Positions 1-8,279 of a DNA stretch of 64,000 nucleotides are shown piece after piece. The notes below the pieces were generated by a model. The model was not told the origin of the DNA and did no database searches. It saw only the letters and a program-made list of their open reading frames with translations. The position numbers and the translations under genes are program-made. Origin of the DNA: Rhodocytophaga aerolata. Lineage in GTDB: Bacteria; Bacteroidota; Bacteroidia; Cytophagales; 172606-1. The stretch spans positions 1-64,000 of the forward strand of contig NZ_JAUKPO010000018.1 of assembly GCF_030503435.1 (NCBI RefSeq), given 5' to 3'. Position 1 is the stretch's first letter, and the number at the start of each line of letters is the position of its first letter.

Positions 1-33
1 CCTTACTTAACGATGAATCCTCCTACTTTTCAC

Positions 34-840
34 CTAATCTGACGCTGAACCAACATACTCCGGATTCTCCAGCTTGTCTCTCTTCATGGCATGGAATGCT
101 TGTACGAATTCTTCGGCGGCTGAAAAGGTTCTGCCACTTGTTAGTACTACTACAGGTTTAATAAATGCTTTTTTATCATGGGCAGGCCAACTACCTGTGC
201 CCTGACTTTCATAAACTATCTCTTCTCCCCTGGCACGCCGCAAGGGGCTATATAACTTGGAAGCGTAAGAACCAGTTTAGAAAGAGGAGTCTGTTAGATA
301 GGCTAGATATCCCATCCATAATTACTGTGCCTACCTCCATTAAGCCGAAGGTCCAAAATAAGTGCACGACAAGAAGCAATCGAGTCAAATTTTTCTATGA
401 ATCCTTTTTTTGATGCTTCACTTTCAAAATCATTTAGCTGCACATAGGCAATATCACCGGCTAAAATGCGAAATCGGAAGGAAGCCGGCCATTTCAAATT
501 ACTATATCCCGAACGCGGTAGTAGCCGGTGGAAAGTTTTGCCTTTGGCATCTTTGAAGGTTAACCGGATAGATTGAGTTTTTGGCCCTTTCAGCAACTTA
601 TAGCTAAAGGCGGCCACATCCAGATACTGACTCGTAGAGCTACTTTGATAAAGCCTTACCTGCCTTGTGGCATATTCATGGACAGGTAGTTGATCTATAT
701 GGGTCAGTTCTAATCCCGGATATATACCTGTTTTTGTAAGGCTATCACTGAAAATTTCACCGATCATAACCTTGTCTTCTACCAAATAGGTACTAAAAGG
801 AGGACTGCCACTCTCATAGCTAAATGATTCAAGTTGCTAG
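34..840 (-). pseudogene. S41-family (C-terminal processing-like) peptidase, broken
   Basis: Remnant of a secreted S41 serine peptidase. Reading leftward from 840, a PDZ-like part is followed by a conserved segment ending in DLRLNGG, where the active family has DLRxNGGG. The frame is then lost near 310 and hits a stop. The next frame resumes with YLAYLTDSSF, meets a TAA at 277-279, and continues into a segment containing TSGRTFSAAEEF, the catalytic-serine region (normally GxxTFSAAE). So there is one frameshift plus one in-frame stop, and no signal peptide or N-terminal half is present: the frame starts just after a stop at 838-840. Seen: the breaks and motifs. Inferred: a dead gene, most likely decaying since its 5' end was lost. 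Confidence 0.8.
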
Positions 841-848
841 TTAGTAAC

Positions 849-929
849 AGTGTTATCGTAAGGAGCAATGGGGTAAGTTTGAAATCGCCAAACCTCAAAT
901 CTTATCCTTGTATGCTCTACGATAACACT
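849..929. repeat. Imperfect inverted repeat between the dead peptidase and the IS
   Basis: A 12-base arm AGTGTTATCGTA at 849-860 is matched exactly by its reverse complement at 918-929. A shorter nested match (gagca/tgctc) lies just inside. The intervening sequence also pairs partly with itself. It lies outside the IS3 termini and could be an end remnant of another small element or an old terminator; there is no T-tract. Confidence 0.6.
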
Positions 930-1028
930 ATTGCAATATACATTCTGCTAGATGATATTTTTGGACTTGCTACCTTTGACTGGAGGGAAAAAGATAGGCA
1001 GATTTAATAATGTATTAGATTTGACACT

Positions 1029-1328
1029 ATGAAAAGACAAGTATTTGATGAGGCATTTAAACAAATGGCTGTAGAGTTATCCTATGCAAAAGGATCAGTC
1101 AAACTAGCAGCAGCAGAATTAGGGATAGATCCAGGTAGATTAAGTAAGTGGAGACAAAATCAGCAGGATAGCCGTGTTGTTTCTAATGAAAAACCTGGGT
1201 TCACTGCAGAACAACTAGAAATCAAACGCTTACAAAAGGAGTTGAAGGAGGCTCAGTTAGAGCGCGACATTTTAAAAAAGGCGGTCAGCATCTTCTCCAG
1301 GAACGACGGGAAATATTCAGGTTTATAA
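1029..1328 (+). CDS. IS3-family transposase OrfA (helix-turn-helix)
   Basis: A 99-residue OrfA of the IS3 group, the DNA-binding part of the transposase. The N-terminal 50 residues carry the HTH_Tnp_1 type helix-turn-helix (KRQVFDEAFKQMAVEL... LGIDPGRLSKWRQ). Residues 60-90 form a leucine/charge-patterned coiled coil ending in ERDILKKAVSIFSR, typical of this protein. It is intact from ATG to TAA. A slippery heptamer at 1274-1280 lies in the coiled-coil codons, so ribosomes would normally shift -1 to make the OrfAB fusion. With orfB wrecked, only the OrfA product can be made, which in relatives acts as a regulator or inhibitor of transposition. Confidence 0.9.
   Translation: MKRQVFDEAFKQMAVELSYAKGSVKLAAAELGIDPGRLSKWRQNQQDSRVVSNEKPGFTAEQLEIKRLQKELKEAQLERDILKKAVSIFSRNDGKYSGL
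1274..1280 (+). promoter_or_regulatory. Programmed -1 frameshift heptamer A AAA AAG
   Basis: In the OrfA frame the codons read TTA AAA AAG, the canonical X XXY YYZ slippery site of IS3 elements. A -1 slip here enters the orfB frame, which is open through the end of orfA and on into the start of orfB (FINEHKDVFSVERM). This supports OrfAB being made by frameshifting in the ancestral copy. Confidence 0.8.
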
Positions 1329-1492
1329 ATGAGCATAAGGACGTATTTTCTGTTGAGAGGATGTGTAGAGTATTCAAAGTGAGTGTAAGCGGCTATTATT
1401 ACTGGCTCAAACACCCTGTTAGTTCCATATCTATCAAGGAAGAAAAATTATTAGTTGATATTTATAAGATATACGATAATAGCAAAAAACGC

Positions 1493-1522
1493 GGACCCGA
1501 TGCTCACGCTCGTGGCAGGTCC
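1493..1522. repeat. 30-base hairpin insert no. 1 in orfB
   Basis: The insert begins GGACC and ends GGTCC, exactly 30 bases. Inside it, a second helix of the CACG/CGTG type can form. It sits between codons for SKKR and the expected YGSPRI or HGSPRI motif, giving a net +29 frame disruption. Confidence 0.65.
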
Positions 1523-1736
1523 ATGGTAGTCCTAGAATTACAAGTGAACTAAGAGAACAGGGCATTCAAGTCTCACGTCCACGGGTGGCCAGACTGATGA
1601 AGAAAGCCAATATCAAAAGCATTATTAGAAAGAAATATCGAGTACAGACGACTGATTCTAACCATAAATATGCTGTAGCTGAAAATCATCTCAACAGAGA
1701 TTTCTCTGCACCAACGACAGGACAGAAATGGGTAAA

Positions 1737-1752
1737 GGATCATTCTCGATCC
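1737..1752. repeat. 16-base hairpin insert no. 2 in orfB
   Basis: GGATC, a six-base loop, then GATCC. It interrupts the family motif WV(x)DLTY just before the first catalytic Asp, giving a net shift of about +17 bases relative to a normal orfB. Confidence 0.6.
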
Positions 1753-1841
1753 GTGATCTGACTTATATCAGAACTGGAGAAGGATGGTTGTACATGACGG
1801 CTATATTAGACCTAGCTGACAGAAAAGTAGTAGGCTGGGCC

Positions 1842-1871
1842 GGACCTCAAATGAGATTTGATCTCAGGTCC
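1842..1871. repeat. 30-base hairpin insert no. 3 in orfB
   Basis: Again exactly 30 bases bounded by GGACCT and AGGTCC, with an internal GAGAT/ATCTC helix. The whole insert folds as an 11-bp stem with a five-base bulge and a TTG loop. It splits the family sequence VVGWA(L)SDTM, giving a net shift of about +28. Confidence 0.65.
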
Positions 1872-2282
1872 GAGTGATACTATGAAAGCTGCAGACACTA
1901 CGATAGCCGCTTGGAAAATGGCTATTAAAAACAGGCCTATAAAGCAGATTCTGTTGTTTCACTCTGACAGAGGTATACAATACGCCTGTACAGATTTTAG
2001 AGAACAGTTAAAAGGAATGCCCGTTTTGCAAAGCATGAGCAGGAAAGGGAACTGTTGGGACAATGCAATAGCTGAAAGCTTCTTCAAAACATTGAAAACA
2101 GAATTGGTTTATCATGTTAATTATGCTACAAAGCAGCAGGCGAAACTTTCTATTTTTGAATATATTGAAGGTTGGTATAATCGAAAGAGAAGACATTCTG
2201 CATTGGGTAACAGAAGTCCAGAACAATATCAATTCTATTTGGAAGAAAAAAGAATGGCTGCCTAAAAAAATCCTCCAGTAAA

Positions 2283-2483
2283 CTGTTGCAATTCCACAAT
2301 TCCTACGTAATCATTCACTAAACAGGCTTTGCCATAATCCGCTTCCTGAGCATCCATAAATCATCTGCCTCTTCCTCTTTCTTCATTAAATAGGAACTTC
2401 TTTTTAAAATGCCCCCTCCAGGATTCTATGATAATTTCCCCTAATAAAACAAATGGTCCACCAGCAGTTTCTATCCAATGCAA
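2283..2483 (-). pseudogene. Imm21-like immunity protein fragment, cut by the IS
   Basis: Reading leftward from a TTG at 2483, the frame encodes HWIETAGGPFVLLGE followed by ESWRG, then a TGA at 2361-2363, then DAQEADYGKACLVNDYVGIV, running straight into the right end of the IS. This matches from memory the layout of Imm21 immunity proteins (a W-(I/V)-E-x-x-GGP start, a WxG motif and a later DYxxAC-x-x-D-x-x-G motif). The C-terminal half, expected past the IS, was not recognised on the other side. It is likely a leftover of a polymorphic-toxin immunity locus. The in-frame stop and IS insertion make it non-functional. Confidence 0.65.
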
Positions 2484-2538
2484 TTTTTTCTTAACCTAAT
2501 TTTTCTGTAGCAACTACTAATAAAACTTGAGTAAATGA

Positions 2539-2940
2539 TTAGGGTATATTATGCTGCTGTTTATTAAATATTTTTTTAAAAGGTACGCTAAAAAATAAAG
2601 CCACTATACCGCTGAAAGGTATTCCAATAGGTATGACAATTGGAATACCATCAATAACAGAATGTTTATTTCCAACAAAACTCGTTATATGTTCTATTAC
2701 CAAAGGCAAAGCAATTCCTACTAAAATCAGATACGTGATATAGCCTAAGATAAATGACTTTAAAAAAGTAAGATTGCCCTTATGCCATCGCTTGTAGAGT
2801 AGGTTTCCTAGCAATACAAAACTTAAAACAGTAAAATCCACCATAAAGAATACATGTTCATCCTGTTCCTTTACTTCAGGCACTATCACAAAGTACAGGA
2901 ACAAAGCTCCTAAAATACCTGCTACGATAGAGGAAGGCAA
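2539..2940 (-). CDS. Hypothetical membrane protein with four hydrophobic segments
   Basis: A 133-residue protein not recognised as a known family. Four hydrophobic stretches (about residues 4-20, 32-50, 60-85 and 92-116) suggest an inner-membrane protein with a short basic C-terminus (FKKIFNKQQHN). The start is uncertain: the listed one is TTG, and the frame stays open upstream through SDKIKLFKPSI, which looks coding but has no ATG. It stands alone, about 130 bases from the next minus-strand gene upstream and next to the decayed Imm21/IS region. Function unknown. Confidence 0.5.
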   Translation of the reverse strand: MPSSIVAGILGALFLYFVIVPEVKEQDEHVFFMVDFTVLSFVLLGNLLYKRWHKGNLTFLKSFILGYITYLILVGIALPLVIEHITSFVGNKHSVIDGIPIVIPIGIPFSGIVALFFSVPFKKIFNKQQHNIP

Positions 2941-3071
2941 TATGCTTGGTTTAAATAGCTTTATTTTGTCACTTATAAAAAAGGAACATATAAAGTGTCG
3001 TAACCTATTTTAATTGTTAATCATGGTCTATGCTAGCTACTTCCACCATGGCACACGGGTTATAGAAACAG

Positions 3072-3257
3072 TTATGTATTTCGTTTTTTTTCAATCAGCC
3101 CATCTATCTCTCCCATTCTAGTTTGCCAAACCTCAGCCAATACCTGAAAGTACTTCTTATTTTTAACCGTATAATTTTCGGCTCTTGTCGTATAACTATC
3201 AACTTGCTCTAGGCAATACTGCCTGGCGGCTACTAATTCTGAATAGGTTGGTTCCAT
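3072..3257 (-). CDS. Small hypothetical protein, 61 aa
   Basis: An ATG-started 61-residue ORF, polar and mostly helical in character (SELVAARQYCLEQVDSYTTR, then a lysine-rich middle and a C-terminal EIDGLIEKKR). No signal peptide or membrane segment. Composition and a proper start make it plausible, but no family is recognised and it has no close operon partner. It could be a small cytoplasmic helical-bundle protein. Confidence 0.45.
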   Translation of the reverse strand: MEPTYSELVAARQYCLEQVDSYTTRAENYTVKNKKYFQVLAEVWQTRMGEIDGLIEKKRNT

Positions 3258-3663
3258 GAGATGATGAAGTTAAGTTGAATTTGGCTACAAAGTACTACTC
3301 TTCTTATGGAATCTACTATTCTGGCCAAACTTTAATTATGACGCCTTTTGCATGACACGCCTGTGTTTCGAATAAAAATAACAAGCAGTTTAAATTCAGG
3401 TTGTCTTCTGGCCTTATCTTAGGTTCTTCTACAGCGGCACCCAATACGTGAGAACAGCAAAGATCACTTTTGTACTTGGGTAACATTTTAAATTTTTCCC
3501 TACACTAAAAAAACACTCAACCTCTAAGCTATATAAACTTGATTAAAAATATTTATTGCAAAGAACTTTGCAATTCAAAGTTACTTTTGATACATTTAAC
3601 CCTGTAAAAAAATAAAACATACAGGTTCTTACACCAGCCATCTTATGGTATAATCAGAAAGCT
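3258..3663. other. Intergenic region, 406 bp, divergent promoters
   Basis: Lies between the minus-strand small gene and the plus-strand ABC operon. AT-rich in the last 150 bases, with a -7 type promoter motif near 3582. No additional ORF or RNA gene was recognised. Confidence 0.5.
3582..3589 (+). promoter_or_regulatory. Candidate Bacteroidota -7 box for the ABC operon
   Basis: TACTTTTG fits the TAnnTTTG consensus and lies 75 bases before the ATPase start. A TTG about 23 bases upstream could serve as the -33 element, though the spacing is slightly long. Confidence 0.35.
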
Positions 3664-4566
3664 ATGACACTCAAAATTACGAACATCTCCAAAACCTATC
3701 CGAATGGTGTGCAGGCGCTGAAAAACATAACCCTTACCATCCCTAATGGAATGTATGGCTTGCTCGGACCTAATGGTGCTGGTAAATCTACCCTGATGCG
3801 TATCCTGGCAACCTTGCAAGAACCTGATGAAGGAAGCGTTTACCTCGGAGATATAGATGTAGTAAACCAAAAGGACGAAGTTCGCAAAACGCTAGGCTAC
3901 CTGCCGCAAGAGTTTGGGGTGTATCCAAAGGTAAGTGCCGAAAGTCTGTTAGATTATTTTGCTATTCTGAAGGGCATTACAACACGCGGAGCCCGGAAGG
4001 AGATTGTTGAGGCGCTCCTCCGGCAAACCAACCTTTGGGATGTACGCAAACAAAAACTGGGTGGCTATTCGGGGGGTATGCGTCAGCGATTCGGTGTTGC
4101 CGTAGCGCTTTTAGGCAATCCTAAGCTGATGATTGTGGACGAACCCACAGCAGGACTGGACCCGGCTGAACGTGTACGCTTTCTGAACCTGTTAAGCGAG
4201 TTAGGTGAAAATAGCGTTGTCCTTCTTTCCACGCATATTGTCGAAGATGTCAGCGAGCTCTGCACGCACATGGCAATCATCAACAAGGGAGAGATTTTAC
4301 ACGAGGCTGAACCACTGAAGGCAATGGAAAAGCTAACCGGACGTATTTGGCGTAGGATCATCCAGAAAAGTGCCCTATCACAACTGGAACGCGAGCATAA
4401 GATTATTTCTACCAAACTGCTGGGAGGGCGCACGGTTATCCATGTGTATAGTGAAGAAGAGCCGGCCGGTTTTGACAAGGTGCAGCCTGATCTCGAAGAT
4501 GTGTACTTCACCACCATGGCCGGGTATTACCGGCAAGAAACTAAACAAGAGCCAAAGGAAAAATAA
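3664..4566 (+). CDS. ABC transporter ATP-binding protein
   Basis: A 300-residue cytoplasmic ATPase of the ABC-2 exporter type that would power the two membrane proteins downstream. The Walker A GPNGAGKS is at residues 35-42, the signature YSGGMRQR at 135-142, Walker B ends in D159-E160 (LMIVDEPTAGLD), and the switch histidine is H191 (STHIVED). A C-terminal extension of about 85 residues follows, as in many drug or lipid exporters of this class. It is the first gene of a compact operon: its stop is two bases before the next start. Having a single ATPase for two fused permeases suggests either a heterodimeric permease or use of the ATPase homodimer with both. The substrate is not predictable. 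Confidence 0.93.
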   Translation: MTLKITNISKTYPNGVQALKNITLTIPNGMYGLLGPNGAGKSTLMRILATLQEPDEGSVYLGDIDVVNQKDEVRKTLGYLPQEFGVYPKVSAESLLDYFAILKGITTRGARKEIVEALLRQTNLWDVRKQKLGGYSGGMRQRFGVAVALLGNPKLMIVDEPTAGLDPAERVRFLNLLSELGENSVVLLSTHIVEDVSELCTHMAIINKGEILHEAEPLKAMEKLTGRIWRRIIQKSALSQLEREHKIISTKLLGGRTVIHVYSEEEPAGFDKVQPDLEDVYFTTMAGYYRQETKQEPKEK

Positions 4567-4568
4567 CC

Positions 4569-7500
4569 ATGAAATTCCTGGAAATTTTTCGTTTTGAGTT
4601 CATCTATCAGGTACGCCGACCCTTTACATGGCTATTTGTTATCGTCCTGCTTGTCCTCTCTTTCCTGATGGCCAGAGACGGCTCGCTGTCTGAAGTTCTG
4701 TATGCAGACTTCTTTCTTAACTCCCCATTTGCTATTGCAAAAACCACTGTGTTTGGCAGCCTGATCTGGCTGGTAATGGCTGGAGCCATAGCCGGAGATG
4801 CGGCTGCGCGGGACAGAGGAACAGGAATGCATCCACTCACCTATACCGCACCCATTAGCAAGGCCACTTATCTCGGCGGGCGATTCCTGGCTGCTCTCAC
4901 GATGAACGCCTTGATTCTTCTGGCCGTACAGGCTGGCATTCTGCTGGGTGTCTACTTGCCTGGCGTAGATAAAGAACTGATTGGCCCATTCCGGCCGGCT
5001 GCATTTCTTACAGCCTATGCCTACATTGCCTTACCCAACGCCTTTGTAGCTACGGCGATCCAGTTCTTCATGGCCGTGAAGATGGGCCGGGGTATGGCAA
5101 GTTATGTTGGAAGTTTCCTATTGGTTTTCATGGGTTTCTTTGTCGCCTCACTTCTGCTATTCAACCGGGGCTTGGGAACACTGCTGGACCCCATCGGTAT
5201 TCGCTTCGTTGTAGAAGATATCGCACATCTGTGGACACCGATTGAGAAGAACCGGCGACTGCTGGAGCTGGAGGGCATTGTGCTCACAAACCGCCTCTTT
5301 TGGATTAGCATTGCTCTAGTAACCATCGCAATCACCTACCTCGGGTTTCGTTTTACACACCACACTGGAAACATAAATTTCTCACTTCACGCCTTAGGGG
5401 CAGGTTGGTGGAAGCGCATAACACCATTCTTCAATCCGTTCAGCAGAGGATACCAATCCTTGCCTGCCAATTTTTACGATATGAAGCCACACTCCCACCT
5501 GTCCGGGCATAGCATCACGGATAGCCAGCTGATTTCCCTCCCACAGTTTCCTAGGACGTTCGGATTTGCCACCCACACACGTCAAACTTTGGTTATCGCC
5601 TGGGCATCATTCCGGGCGATCACGGGAAGCTGGGCAGGTATTGCCCTGCTGATTGGCATCCCACTCCTGACAGTGCCTGTCATACTGGATCAGATGCAAT
5701 CCAACGGCGTTCCACTGCTCCCCACCACACCACTTGTCATTGCCGAATTGACAGCCCCTATGTCTGATGAATTGAGCCGCTGGGTGATAATCCCTTTTCT
5801 TATTGTTTTCTTCGCTGGTGAGCTAATCTGGCGGGAACGCGATGCCGGACTTGGAGAAATCACTGCCTCCATGCCCGGGTCAGAATGGGCTCCTTTGTTA
5901 GGGAAGTTCCTGGGCCTCACCCTCGTCCTCGTCCTTTTCATGGCAATGCAGGCAACAGCCGGAATTCTAGCTCAACTAATCATGGGCTATCAGAAGTTCG
6001 AAATAGGCCTGTATCTGAAAATTCTATTGGGTCTTCAATTGACTGATTATCTGCTTTTCGCACTCCTAGCCCTTGTAGTACATGTGGTGGCAGATCAGAA
6101 ATATACTGGGCACCTGGTGGCAATTATGACCTTTGTTTTCATCACCCTCTCCTCCCTATTTGGAGTCGAGCACAATTTGTTAGTCTATAGTGCCAGTCCA
6201 GGCTGGACGTACACGGAAATGCGAGGCTTCGGACCATCCATAGCGCCTTGGTTGTGGTTCAAGTTTTACTGGGCCGCATGGGCAGTACTTTTCGCAGTAA
6301 TAGCAAAGTTACTTTGGGTACGGGGCAAAGAGACTAGTCTACAGGATCGTTTTCAAATAGCAAGATATCGGCTCGGGCATTCCACACGGTGGGTTGCCGG
6401 AGTGGCATTGGTGTTCATTCTCTGGCTGGGTGGGTTTATCTTTTACAATACAAATATATTGAACGAATACCTCAACACCACTGAAACAAAAGAGCGGGCG
6501 GCTTCATACGAGCAGCGTTATGGACGGTATGCAACATATCCACAACCACACCTGACGGCTACCAAGCTGCTAATAGAAATTTATCCGGAGCAGCGAAGCC
6601 TGGGCATTCGAGGCACATACCGTTTGGTGAACCGCAGCGGCGTGGCGATCGACTCCATCCATATAGCGACTGTACCTGAGGTTGAAAATAGAGCCCTGAC
6701 GTTCGACAGGTCGTCCACTGGTGTGCTTACCGACAAGAAACTTCACCACCGGATTTATGTGCTGGAAAAACCACTGGCTCCCAACGACTCGCTGCAGCTC
6801 AACTTTCAAGTTCACATTGAGCCACAGGGATTCCGTGAGAATGGAATTGATGCCTCAGTAGTAGCAAACGGTACCTACTTCACGAATGGATGGTTACCTA
6901 CCATAGGCTACAAAAGCAGCCGTGAGTTGATCATCGCTAGCGACAGGCGTGAGCATGGCCTAGTGCCCCGACCCTTGATTGCCTCTCTTTATGATGTAGA
7001 AGCGCGAAAAGACCGTGGCCAAGGCAGCACCTTTGAAGCGGTAATTGGCACGGATAAGAATCAAGTAGTTGTTGCACCTGGGGCAATCCGCAGGACGTGG
7101 ACAGAAGAAGAGCGCCGGTACTTCCACTATTCTACGAATGGCCTGGTCGGAAACGAATATGCTTTTTTTTCAGCTAACTATGCGGTGCATGAAGTATCTT
7201 GGAAGAATCCTGATGTAGATGCTGTACCATCACTTGGAGACTCTCAGCTCACAGGAGAAGTGAAGATCCGGATTTTTCATCATCCTGCCCATACTGCGCA
7301 CCTGAACCGAATGGTTCAAAGCATCCGGGCATCTCTTGACTACTACACGGCACAATTTGGCCCCTACCGACGCAACTATCTGAGTGTGGTTGAAGGACCC
7401 GGGAATGGTACTGGAATGCATGCTGAGGCTGGAATGATCACGCATGCGGAAGGATTTACCTTCTGGAATCCGGAAGACGATCCGGAGAGCCATGATCACC

Positions 7501-8279
7501 CCTTTGCGATAGTGGCACATGAGATGGCTCACCAGTGGACGGTACCGTATGCAAACGTCGAAGGGGCCCCAGTGATGTCTGAAAGCCTGGCCTGGTATTA
7601 CGGAATGAAGGCAGTAGAACACGCCAGGGGGCGCAGGTACCTCCGGCATCTTCTGAATTTCATGCACCAGCCGCATCCCTACCCGGCAATCCGCCGGGGT
7701 GAACCGTTGCTGCGTGGACTAGATCCATACCTTTCTTACCGCAGGGGGCCCTTTGCCCTATTCGCATTGAGCGAATACGTAGGTGAGGAGCAGGTAAACC
7801 GTGCGTTGCGGCTCTTGTTAGAGAAGCATCGACAGAAAGAGGCTCCTCTGGCGACAACACTTGATTTATACCGTGAGCTCCAGGCCGTAACGCCAGATTC
7901 CCTCCACTACTTGCTCCACGATCTCTTCGAGGTAAATACATACTGGATGCTTGAAACCAAGCGAGCGACTACGAAGCAGACTTCCTCAGGCATCTGGGAG
8001 GTGGCACTGGATATTGAATCGCGCAAACTAGTGCATGATAGCACAGGGGTAGAGACCGAAGTGCCGATGGATGATTGGATAGAGGTTGGCGTATTTCCCC
8101 CAGCCAAAGAGGATGAGCCAGGGCCCCCGCTTTACCTTCAGAAGCACCGCATCCGTTCCGGCAAGCAGACAATCCTTCTTCAAGTGTCCGAAAAACCTGC
8201 ACGGGCCGGAATTGACCCGAATCAATTGCTGATCGATCTGGATTCAGATAATAACATCAGGCATGTAAAAATTGAATGA
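4569..8279 (+). CDS. ABC permease fused to M1-family zinc aminopeptidase, copy 1
   Basis: A 1236-residue inner-membrane protein. Two blocks of about six membrane segments each (about residues 20-260 and 345-640) resemble two ABC-2 permease halves. A final anchor near 620-640 is followed by a roughly 590-residue periplasmic M1-type metallopeptidase. The zinc motif HEMAH is at 984-988 with the third ligand probably E1005 (SESLAW), and GTGMHAEAG stands in the GxMEN position. The HExxH-to-Glu spacing is three residues shorter than in copy 2 because of a deletion after HQW, so peptidase activity is less certain. It probably exports something and cleaves or senses a peptide substrate. The stop overlaps the start of copy 2 by four bases (ATGA). 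Confidence 0.9.
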   Translation: MKFLEIFRFEFIYQVRRPFTWLFVIVLLVLSFLMARDGSLSEVLYADFFLNSPFAIAKTTVFGSLIWLVMAGAIAGDAAARDRGTGMHPLTYTAPISKATYLGGRFLAALTMNALILLAVQAGILLGVYLPGVDKELIGPFRPAAFLTAYAYIALPNAFVATAIQFFMAVKMGRGMASYVGSFLLVFMGFFVASLLLFNRGLGTLLDPIGIRFVVEDIAHLWTPIEKNRRLLELEGIVLTNRLFWISIALVTIAITYLGFRFTHHTGNINFSLHALGAGWWKRITPFFNPFSRGYQSLPANFYDMKPHSHLSGHSITDSQLISLPQFPRTFGFATHTRQTLVIAWASFRAITGSWAGIALLIGIPLLTVPVILDQMQSNGVPLLPTTPLVIAELTAPMSDELSRWVIIPFLIVFFAGELIWRERDAGLGEITASMPGSEWAPLLGKFLGLTLVLVLFMAMQATAGILAQLIMGYQKFEIGLYLKILLGLQLTDYLLFALLALVVHVVADQKYTGHLVAIMTFVFITLSSLFGVEHNLLVYSASPGWTYTEMRGFGPSIAPWLWFKFYWAAWAVLFAVIAKLLWVRGKETSLQDRFQIARYRLGHSTRWVAGVALVFILWLGGFIFYNTNILNEYLNTTETKERAASYEQRYGRYATYPQPHLTATKLLIEIYPEQRSLGIRGTYRLVNRSGVAIDSIHIATVPEVENRALTFDRSSTGVLTDKKLHHRIYVLEKPLAPNDSLQLNFQVHIEPQGFRENGIDASVVANGTYFTNGWLPTIGYKSSRELIIASDRREHGLVPRPLIASLYDVEARKDRGQGSTFEAVIGTDKNQVVVAPGAIRRTWTEEERRYFHYSTNGLVGNEYAFFSANYAVHEVSWKNPDVDAVPSLGDSQLTGEVKIRIFHHPAHTAHLNRMVQSIRASLDYYTAQFGPYRRNYLSVVEGPGNGTGMHAEAGMITHAEGFTFWNPEDDPESHDHPFAIVAHEMAHQWTVPYANVEGAPVMSESLAWYYGMKAVEHARGRRYLRHLLNFMHQPHPYPAIRRGEPLLRGLDPYLSYRRGPFALFALSEYVGEEQVNRALRLLLEKHRQKEAPLATTLDLYRELQAVTPDSLHYLLHDLFEVNTYWMLETKRATTKQTSSGIWEVALDIESRKLVHDSTGVETEVPMDDWIEVGVFPPAKEDEPGPPLYLQKHRIRSGKQTILLQVSEKPARAGIDPNQLLIDLDSDNNIRHVKIE
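8142..8192 (+). repeat. 51-base identical repeat, copy 1 (end of first fused gene)
   Basis: Identical in every base to 11834-11884. It encodes a KHRIRSGKQTILLQVSE stretch near the C-terminus. The surrounding DNA is much more diverged between the two paralogs, so this block has probably been homogenised by gene conversion or kept by recent exchange. Confidence 0.85.

Larger units (their letters stand above)
1280..2265 (+). pseudogene. IS3-family transposase OrfB (DDE integrase), shattered
   Basis: The rve integrase domain of the IS3 transposase can be followed across four frames: SVERMCRVFKVSVSGYYYWL, then YGSPRIT-like text, then [20 protein letters not shown], then FHSDRGIQYAC and NAIAESFFKTLK. 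The first D (DLTY), second D (HSDRG) and E (AESFF) of the DDE triad are all still encoded. The frame is lost at three places, and each coincides with a short insert bounded by a 5-6 bp inverted repeat (1493-1522, 1737-1752, 1842-1871). Removing about 29, 17 and 28 bases would restore a continuous frame with family-typical sequence. As written it cannot give a full-length transposase. Confidence 0.85.
975..2284 (+). mobile_element. IS3-family insertion sequence, inactivated
   Basis: An orfA/orfB transposase pair is flanked by imperfect terminal inverted repeats. The left end has ACTGGAGG at 979-986 and the right end has its complement CCTCCAGT at 2272-2279. No convincing target duplication was seen next to the ends. 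OrfA is intact, orfB is broken in three places, so the element should not be autonomous. Its right end interrupts an Imm21-like immunity gene. Confidence 0.8.

Noticed and set aside
1493-1871. Translational bypassing (byp-type) of the inserts in orfB
   Set aside because: No matching take-off and landing codons were found around any of the three inserts, so bypassing is not supported by the sequence alone.
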